Below the pieces are notes generated by a model. It was given only the letters and a program-made list of their open reading frames with translations. It had not been told where the DNA came from and made no database searches. A stretch of 13,816 nt of DNA from an uncultured Acinetobacter sp. (GTDB taxonomy: Bacteria; Cyanobacteriota; Vampirovibrionia; Gastranaerophilales; Gastranaerophilaceae). Location of the stretch: contig CAMORE010000049.1 of the NCBI GenBank assembly GCA_946623365.1, positions 1-13,816 on the forward strand, written 5' to 3'. The position numbers and the translations under genes were made by a program. Below are positions 6,592-11,972 of this stretch, piece by piece (position 1 is the first letter of the stretch; every line of letters begins with the position of its first letter).

Positions 6592-6731
6592 TTGCACTTT
6601 TTTACTCATTTTTTGCACTATTCTTGCACACTTTTGCACAAATTTGCACTCATAAGTAGGGTTGACTTTAGTCAACCAAAATGTAGCGGTAGACTGAAGT
6701 CTACCCTACTGGCTTTTGCACATATTTGCGC
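6592..6731. repeat. Helically phased TTGCAC repeats
   Basis: TTGCAC begins at 6592, 6613, 6624, 6634 and 6644, with steps of 21, 11, 10 and 10 bp, close to whole turns of DNA. After a 72-bp gap holding two hairpins it recurs at 6716, with TTGCGC at 6726. Such phasing places the sites on one face of the helix, as for protein-binding iterons. No known binding protein is nearby. The motifs lie just downstream of the metalloprotease gene. Confidence 0.5.
6655..6710. repeat. Double hairpin inside a 7-bp outer inverted repeat
   Basis: GGTTGACT/AGTCAACC (6660-6667/6670-6677) and GGTAGACT/AGTCTACC (6688-6695/6698-6705) are perfect 8-bp stems with 2-nt centres. Outer arms AGTAGGG (6655-6661) and CCCTACT (6704-6710) enclose both, so the element could form a three-way junction, though the outer arms overlap the inner stems by 1-2 nt. 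It resembles the repeats at 10-60. No T-run is adjacent, so it is unlikely to be a standard terminator. Confidence 0.7.
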
Positions 6732-6748
6732 TTTTTAATGTTATATAT

Positions 6749-8509
6749 CTAGATTTTTGATAAAAATTCCGTTTCTTTTTTATCAAATAATTCTGCAATC
6801 TTAGCTATTGTTCTTGGAAAATATTGTGCAAATAGTGTTGCACGAAAACCATGCCCAGGTTCTCCGGAATATAATAGCATATTTGTTTCTGCGGCTTTTT
6901 CTGTCGGTAAATCTAGTGCATTTCCTCCAATTAAATGACTTAAATTGGCTTGTTCTGTGGAAGTTGTATTTAATTTTAAATTTTTCAGTTCTTCCTGAAA
7001 AATTTCAACTACTTCAGGATTTGTGGATAATCTATCAAAACTTTCAGGATTATCAATATCTGAATCGAGATAATGACCAAACTCATGCAAATAAACCCCG
7101 ATTAATTTATTTAATTCAGTAGTAGAATAATCTGTATATTGACCTATTTCAATTGTTTTTTCCTTAGGATTCCATTCCCCATTATTTTTTAGGATTCCAT
7201 TATAAAATATTGATTCTAAAGGAATGGAATTCATCATTGCTAACAAATTACCAGGAATTGATTTTAATATTTTTAAAACAATATTGTCATTAGTTTCATC
7301 GGCTTTTTCATCTAAAATTATAACATTAAGTTTATTTCTTAAATCAATTTTGTATTGTTTATTTTTTGATTTATCTAATACAATGATTCGTTCTCCTTTA
7401 AATTTAATTTCATAACATTTATCGTTAACAGACGAAATAAACTTATTTTTTGATATTTGTTGAAAAGTATTTTTTCTGTCTAATATGACTTTACCATTTT
7501 TATCTGTTATTTTGTAATTAAGGATTTTTATATTATCTCCAGTTTCTTCATAAAAATATTCAGTTTTTGTTCCATCTGGTGAAACTAATTCTCTTTGAAC
7601 TGATTTAGCGCCATTATTTGTGTCATAACTTGCATATTGGTTTGTAACCGTTTTATTATCTGGAGTTGTAGTAGTTATTGTTGGGAAATCTTTTAATATT
7701 CCTTTTTCAGTAGTTACTGTTTTAATCAAATTATCATTATTATCATAATAATCAGTAACAACTTTTGTCGCTTTTTCTAAAATAGATTGTTCTTCAAATA
7801 TGTTTATATCATCAGCATAAATTGTTTGTACTATGTTATTTCTTTTATTATTTACAATCATGATTTTTTGATTTTTTGAGTCATCATCCTTTACTTCAAT
7901 TTCCTCATATAATCCTTCCTTATCAAATACAAATAATTTATTTTTAGATAGTCTAATTGTCATTGTTTGCATGGCAAAGTTGTGCCCCAATACTCTTATA
8001 TTAGGATTTTCTTTTATAAAATCATAAATATCATTACTCGTGCTTGTAGATATAAATTTTAAATCTAATGAATTTAAAAACTCTAAACTATCTTTTAAAG
8101 CCTTTACATACTTTTCTTTTTTAGCACTTTGATCTATTAATTTATTTTCTTCTCCTGATTTTTTAGAAAATAAAAAAATATCTTCAAATGCGTTTTTAAT
8201 ATCTTCAACTTTTATTTTTTCTCCAAACAATTTTTCTGATTTCTCTTGAGAAATATCTCCATTATTGTCTAGTAAGTACTTTTTTATATTAAACTCCAAG
8301 TCATATTCTGAAAAACTGATTTTTCCATTACTTAAATTTGAAACGTTATCTAAAGAATTAGTTTTTTCATTCCATGAATCCAATCCATCAAAAACCGTAA
8401 ATATACTTTTCATAATTTCTGCATTTTTTGCATTCTGATACTTTGATACAAGTTGATTTGTATCAAAATCACTAAAAATGTTCTTTAATATATTTAGATA
8501 ATTAGTCAT
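6749..8509 (-). CDS. Leaderless zinc-metalloprotease (HEFGH) effector-like protein
   Basis: This 586-residue protein is the island's only clear gene. There is no signal peptide. The N-terminal 100 residues have two degenerate EF-hand/dockerin-like NGxI motifs (about 61-64 and 83-86). Residues about 250-345 carry RHS/YD-like short repeats (YYDNNDNLIKTV, SPDGTKTEYFYEETGDN, ITDKNGKVIL). Residues about 455-550 are a zinc-protease domain with HEFGHYLD (H475, E476, H479) and a downstream Glu in TEKAAET (E537 or E541) as likely third ligand. The gluzincin layout and HEFGHxxDS end recall anthrax lethal factor/PPEP-type (ATLF) proteases, but that assignment is by eye. AAAGG lies about 6 nt before the ATG at 8509. 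A secreted toxin or surface protease is a reasonable inference; the substrate is unknown. Confidence 0.82.
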   Translation of the reverse strand: MTNYLNILKNIFSDFDTNQLVSKYQNAKNAEIMKSIFTVFDGLDSWNEKTNSLDNVSNLSNGKISFSEYDLEFNIKKYLLDNNGDISQEKSEKLFGEKIKVEDIKNAFEDIFLFSKKSGEENKLIDQSAKKEKYVKALKDSLEFLNSLDLKFISTSTSNDIYDFIKENPNIRVLGHNFAMQTMTIRLSKNKLFVFDKEGLYEEIEVKDDDSKNQKIMIVNNKRNNIVQTIYADDINIFEEQSILEKATKVVTDYYDNNDNLIKTVTTEKGILKDFPTITTTTPDNKTVTNQYASYDTNNGAKSVQRELVSPDGTKTEYFYEETGDNIKILNYKITDKNGKVILDRKNTFQQISKNKFISSVNDKCYEIKFKGERIIVLDKSKNKQYKIDLRNKLNVIILDEKADETNDNIVLKILKSIPGNLLAMMNSIPLESIFYNGILKNNGEWNPKEKTIEIGQYTDYSTTELNKLIGVYLHEFGHYLDSDIDNPESFDRLSTNPEVVEIFQEELKNLKLNTTSTEQANLSHLIGGNALDLPTEKAAETNMLLYSGEPGHGFRATLFAQYFPRTIAKIAELFDKKETEFLSKI

Positions 8510-8635
8510 ATAAAACCTTTATCTTACAATCTTTATATCGGTATTTTTTTGAAAAACTTTAGCAAAATTCGACAAATTGTTACATTTGAAGGATAATTGT
8601 TACAAAAATTGTCCAAAAATAAAAAATATATGTTC

Positions 8636-8660
8636 GTGGATTCGAATCCCATGGGCTCCG
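8636..8660 (+). pseudogene. 3' remnant of a second tRNA
   Basis: TTCGAATCCCAT (8641-8652) is a T-loop plus 3' T-stem. It is followed by GGGCTCC (8653-8659), which would be the 3' acceptor strand of a tRNA with acceptor GGAGCCC, and G8660 as discriminator. The 5' T-stem (GTGGA) pairs poorly, and no D-arm, anticodon arm or 5' acceptor lies upstream. The match begins inside the T-loop, as an att half-site would. It is not the 3' end of tRNA-Gln. A tmRNA 3' end is a less likely alternative. Confidence 0.5.
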
Positions 8661-8708
8661 CATCAAACTGAGTGTTCAAACTTCTCAAATCGACTGTTAT
8701 TTTACACG

Positions 8709-8757
8709 AAGGCACGTTTAATGCGAGCGACTCAAGACAATCCATCTCCGGGAGTTT
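8709..8757 (+). repeat. 49-bp direct repeat, first copy
   Basis: It is identical to 8895-8943 at an offset of 186 bp. It consists of a 30-nt lead (AAGGCACGTTTAATGCGAGC...) joined to the tRNA-Gln 3' end AATCCATCTCCGGGAGTTT. The lead resembles the REP-like ATTGCGAGC...CAATCC element at 6496-6530, so the tRNA end seems fused to a REP-type sequence. Confidence 0.85.
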
Positions 8758-8893
8758 TGCAGGTTATAATTACGGCGTGTGTGAGATGGATGAGAACCAC
8801 CAAGGACGGCAGTCCTTTTGGTTCGAGCGAGGAGCGAGCAGAGTGCGAAGCCTTGAAGGCTTGATAATATCAATTTTAATCAAGACTTCAAGC
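8739..8893 (+). repeat. 155-bp direct repeat, copy B (island right end)
   Basis: This copy matches 6300-6454 with one visible mismatch. It begins with the last 16 nt of tRNA-Gln but lacks the rest of the tRNA. It carries the same palindromes and the same inverted T-arm copy (8783-8801). With the repeat at 8895-8943 it forms a 186-bp mini-unit (8739-8924) that contains no credible gene. Confidence 0.93.
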
Positions 8894-8894
8894 A

Positions 8895-8943
8895 AAGGCA
8901 CGTTTAATGCGAGCGACTCAAGACAATCCATCTCCGGGAGTTT
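8895..8943 (+). repeat. 49-bp direct repeat, second copy (third tRNA-Gln 3' end)
   Basis: A second exact copy of 8709-8757 ends in AATCCATCTCCGGGAGTTT (8925-8943). The sequence beyond it is not repeated, so 8943 may mark the junction with the original DNA downstream of the tRNA gene. Confidence 0.85.
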
Positions 8944-8965
8944 GTTTTTAAGTCTCGGTGTAAAA

Positions 8966-9010
8966 AAATTGCACCATATAAACTGCGACAAGTTATAAAG
9001 GTGCAATTTT
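8966..9010. terminator. Long-loop hairpin with flanking T/A runs
   Basis: AAATTGCACC (8966-8975) and GGTGCAATTT (9000-9009) form a perfect 10-bp stem, with AACT/AGTT (8981-8984/8991-8994) as a possible inner stem. It lies between the island and the minus-strand gene ending at 9071. A-rich and T-rich flanks would let it act in either direction, perhaps as the original terminator downstream of the tRNA gene. Confidence 0.5.
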
Positions 9011-9070
9011 AATTAAGTTTTGTTTTTATTTTTTTAATACTGAACTTTTCCGATAGAATCTACAAACTTA

Positions 9071-11194
9071 TTAGGTATTTTGGGCATTGGATTTTTCTTG
9101 TTTTACCCACTCAGAGTAATTATTCTTAAATGATTCTGTAAATGTGTCAATAAGTAGTCTGACATCAAGATTTGATTCTGAATGATGACCACCAAATAAA
9201 AATGCAGAAGCTATTGCTACAGCAGACATAATACCAATGCCTACAGGACCTGTTAGAGCGCTTATAGCTTCTACAGTAGCCACTGTTGAAACTGTAGCAC
9301 CTGCACCTATTCCTGTGGCTATAGAACCTAGTCCATATGTTGCGGCAGTTATACCTACTCCACCACCTGCAACAGCCACTGCGCTACCCATAGTACTGGC
9401 TGCCATACCACCAAAGCTTTCGCCTTCACTTGTCACTCCTGTAACTGCCAAACTGACAGCTATAGATTTAGCGCTATTAAACATTGCTGTAAATTTACCA
9501 AGGTCGAACTTTATACCGTTTGCAGAGCACATAGCTTTTGCTTTTGATAGCATTTGAGAGCGCAAACCGTTAACCATTTGTTCTGCAACGGTTACATAAT
9601 ATTCCGCACCACGTTTTTTTACACTCAAAACTTTTCCTGTTTTGTAAGCATCAGCCAGCGTTTCACCCTCTTCAAGTCCGGCTACGGCCTCACCGCTTCC
9701 ATCTTTAACAGCACCTGTAGTATTGCCTTCTTCGTCTTGAGTTTGGTCAATTACAGTAAAGTCAATATCAATTATATCCATGTCTTCATATGATGCATTC
9801 ATTTCATCTATAGCCGTCGCAATTTTTCCGTTAAAAATTTGTAAACAAGCATCCGTTAAATCTTTTGCGTATGCCCAAGACTTACTGCTTCTGAACACTG
9901 TGCTGTGTTGTCCATCTACACATTGTTCCGCTGCTTCGACTGATGAGGCACTAAATACATTTTCAAATACTGTTTTAGCTTTTTCAGGAGAAACTCCCTG
10001 TTTTTCCAACATTTCTACTATTTGCTTCCAGCATTGTTCTTTTAAGTTATCTTGAAGCCATTTTGCTGCGCCTTCTCTTGCACCATGTTTACCTGCTCCT
10101 TTAACATAAAATGCTTCTTCATTCTTTGCGTATCCTGGAATTTTTGAATAGTCAATTAATCCGGCATTAATTTGGTATTGCGAACCTTTTATTCCGGCAA
10201 ATTTTTTCCATTCTTCTTGCTCAAGCTTTGCTCTTGCATTATTAACAAGTTGTGTTTTTTTAGGTTCTGAACTTAAACCTTCTATTGTTGTTTTCATAGC
10301 ATCCATCAAACTTCTGGCATCGGTAAATTGAGCCAAAGCGCTTGTAATAGCCGAAGCAGATGCAACGTTTGTTTCACCAAGTTTTACTACAACTCCTTTT
10401 TCAATAGCTGTTTGTAAAAACTCTTTTACAGCATCTTTAATTTGTGAGAAATCATTTGAACTCAAATATCCGCCAAAATCTTTTACTTTATTATTAAAGT
10501 TATTTGCTGCATCTGTAAGTTTTTCTTTGTCCGATTTGCTGAAAAATTCTTCTAAATATGCTTTTAAATCTGTTTTTAAATTACTGCCTTTATATGTTTT
10601 TATATAATTATTCGCAACTTTTTCCATACCCTCTAATACTACTTGCACTTCTGTTGGACTTAATATATTTCCGCTTGAGTCTTTTTCAGTAAGCATTGAT
10701 GCTTGCATTTCATCAAGAACACCATTTAAAATAAAATTCGGGTCATTATTTAACTTCTCTTCTTTTATAGTATTGAACTGAGATTCCAGTTGTGTTTTGA
10801 ACTCTGTTACCATGTTAGATGTATCACCTTTGTATTCGGAAATAAATGAGTTCATAAAAGTTTTTAATTCATTTTTTATTTGTGAAAAATATTTACTTAA
10901 TACTGCATTATCATACACTGTCTGCAATTTTTCATTTACGGCATCTTGAATTTCAAGTTTTTGTTCCCACAGCTTAAATTCATCTTCTGAAAGTGATTTA
11001 TCACCGTTAGAATCAATTTTGGTAAATGATACACTGTCCAGTTGTAATTCTTTGATAGCCTTGCTTAATTCGCTGCTTTCAATAGTTCCGTTTTCATTTT
11101 TGTCATACTCTTTTAAATCATCATAGCTGATCTTTTGCCCTGATGTTTTGGATATAAGACTTCCAAAATTATTAATACCTGAAAATTCACTCAT
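9071..11194 (-). CDS. Leaderless EF-hand protein with Gly/Ala-rich hydrophobic C-terminal segment
   Basis: I chose the ATG at 11194 (MSEFSGINNFG) because AAGGAG lies about 6 nt upstream. The frame could extend 23 codons further to 11263 but without a good ribosome site. The 707-residue protein has no signal peptide. Two canonical EF-hand loops are present: D31-K-N33-E-N35-G-T-I38...E42 and D61-S-N63-G-D65...E72. They are followed by a long mostly helical region (about 75-330) and an unrecognised middle that includes GKHGAREGAAKWL. Residues about 574-669 are rich in Gly, Ala, Ser, Thr and Val (GGGVGITAATYG, GIGAGAT) and could insert into membranes like a pore or translocator segment, before a hydrophilic 38-residue tail. 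The function is unknown; an exported calcium-responsive protein is an inference. Residues 1-20 loosely resemble N-termini of flagellar/type III substrates. Confidence 0.82.
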   Translation of the reverse strand: MSEFSGINNFGSLISKTSGQKISYDDLKEYDKNENGTIESSELSKAIKELQLDSVSFTKIDSNGDKSLSEDEFKLWEQKLEIQDAVNEKLQTVYDNAVLSKYFSQIKNELKTFMNSFISEYKGDTSNMVTEFKTQLESQFNTIKEEKLNNDPNFILNGVLDEMQASMLTEKDSSGNILSPTEVQVVLEGMEKVANNYIKTYKGSNLKTDLKAYLEEFFSKSDKEKLTDAANNFNNKVKDFGGYLSSNDFSQIKDAVKEFLQTAIEKGVVVKLGETNVASASAITSALAQFTDARSLMDAMKTTIEGLSSEPKKTQLVNNARAKLEQEEWKKFAGIKGSQYQINAGLIDYSKIPGYAKNEEAFYVKGAGKHGAREGAAKWLQDNLKEQCWKQIVEMLEKQGVSPEKAKTVFENVFSASSVEAAEQCVDGQHSTVFRSSKSWAYAKDLTDACLQIFNGKIATAIDEMNASYEDMDIIDIDFTVIDQTQDEEGNTTGAVKDGSGEAVAGLEEGETLADAYKTGKVLSVKKRGAEYYVTVAEQMVNGLRSQMLSKAKAMCSANGIKFDLGKFTAMFNSAKSIAVSLAVTGVTSEGESFGGMAASTMGSAVAVAGGGVGITAATYGLGSIATGIGAGATVSTVATVEAISALTGPVGIGIMSAVAIASAFLFGGHHSESNLDVRLLIDTFTESFKNNYSEWVKQEKSNAQNT

Positions 11195-11544
11195 TTTATA
11201 CTCCTTAATTTCGTGTTCTTCATGTATAACGGCATATTTTATAAAAACTTTAGAAAACAACATGTCTTTTAGAAGAGAATCTACTGCTACTATTATTACT
11301 GCTACTACGTTTACGCCAATTGTAACAATTTTCTGATTTTCTTAACAATAGAATATTTATTAAAATTTTATAAATAAATTTTGTATAACAATATATACGC
11401 TTAACTGTTTTAAAAGTTATTTTTAATTATCACCCAACAATAACTATAATTTGTACCACCATTCTTAATCTAATTTATTTATATTGTATTTTATTCTCAA
11501 ATTTAATATTGTAACTTCTTAAATCAACACTAAAAGTCGCAGTT
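11195..11544. other. AT-rich intergenic stretch upstream of the EF-hand protein
   Basis: I see no gene here. A 10-bp direct repeat ACTGCTACTA occurs at 11283-11292 and 11298-11307. On the minus strand the frame of the EF-hand gene stays open through this stretch, reading as a hydrophobic Val/Ile/Ala-rich peptide up to a TAA near 11330, but it has no ATG start. It may be a decayed N-terminal extension or chance. The rest is low-complexity A/T. Confidence 0.5.
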
Positions 11545-11712
11545 TGTAGTTTGTAGGTCAGTTTTACTAAACCGACAATAACATTTGGTTCGAGCGAGGA
11601 GCGAGCAGTAAAACGAACAAGTAGGTTTTGGTAAGTTTTGATTACCGAAACATTAATAAAAACATATATTAGAAGTTACGGTAAATTAAAATTTTACCAC
11701 AACCTACAACTA
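11545..11712. repeat. Composite inverted-repeat element containing the GAGCGAGGAGCGAG core
   Basis: The 25-nt core at 11584-11608 is identical to 6378-6402 and 8817-8841. GTTTTACT (11561-11568) and AGTAAAAC (11607-11614) enclose it. Next, GTTTTGGTAA (11625-11634) pairs with TTACCGAAAC (11642-11651) with one wobble. GTAGGTTTTGGTAA (11621-11634) alternatively pairs with 11694-11707 at 13 of 14 positions. GTAG motifs at the left and CTAC motifs at the right (AACCTACAAC, TAACCTACAA) give a loosely mirrored outline like a miniature mobile repeat. No coding region is visible. Confidence 0.6.
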
Positions 11713-11931
11713 TAACCTACAATCTTAAATTTTGAAAATTATGAATTATTTATTACAAAATTTTACATAAATCTAAAACATATACTTATTAAAATAATAA
11801 TAATTGTACATGTACTTTTCTTTACAAAAATTTACCAAAAATCTGAAATTTATCTGTTTGTACCACTTGAAAAACTCAAAAAATCGGTAATAATAAAAGT
11901 AGCAGTTAACTATGCTGCATTTATGTTCATC
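11713..11931. other. AT-rich intergenic stretch, no feature seen
   Basis: The stretch is very A/T rich and has no credible reading frame or RNA fold. A short GCAG...CTGC inverted repeat around TTAACTATG (about 11902-11918) is the only structure noticed. Confidence 0.5.
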
Positions 11932-11972
11932 AAAAGAATGGAAAGGGCCGACGAGGCCCTTTCCATTCTTTT
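11932..11972 (-). terminator. lepA terminator
   Basis: AAAAGAATGGAAAGGGCC (11932-11949) and its exact complement (11955-11972) give an 18-bp perfect stem with a 5-nt loop, directly after the lepA stop. T-runs lie on both sides, so it could work on either strand; lepA is the only adjacent gene reading into it. Confidence 0.92.

Larger units (their letters stand above)
6300..8738. mobile_element. tRNA-Gln-associated genomic island with metalloprotease cargo
   Basis: The segment from the tRNA 3' end to the next copy of that end is 2439 bp. It is bracketed by the 155-bp direct repeats (6300-6454, 8739-8893), and the left copy completes the functional tRNA. This is the layout left when an element recombines site-specifically into a tRNA 3' end. 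The only convincing gene inside is the 586-residue metalloprotease. There is no integrase, excisionase or transposase, so it is either mobilised in trans or a decayed remnant. Unequal recombination or duplication of the 155-bp repeat is an alternative origin. Confidence 0.6.

Noticed and set aside
6592..6731. CRISPR array reading of the TTGCAC repeats
   Set aside because: The repeat is only 6-7 bp and the spacing 10-21 bp, far too short for CRISPR repeats and spacers. No cas gene is present.
8577..8864. A 95-residue frame crossing the tRNA remnant and repeat copy B
   Set aside because: It is composed of tRNA-like and repeat sequence and has no ribosome site, so it is not a credible gene.
9237..10055. 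Plus-strand frames within 9237-10055
   Set aside because: They are antisense shadows of the minus-strand EF-hand gene, with no ribosome sites or recognisable domains.
11195..11263. Upstream start (11263) for the EF-hand protein
   Set aside because: It lacks a good ribosome site and adds 23 unremarkable residues, whereas AAGGAG precedes the ATG at 11194.
11148..11336. A 62-residue plus-strand frame over the ACTGCTACTA repeats
   Set aside because: It overlaps the start of the EF-hand gene in antisense, and its Thr/Ile-rich end only reflects the short direct repeat.
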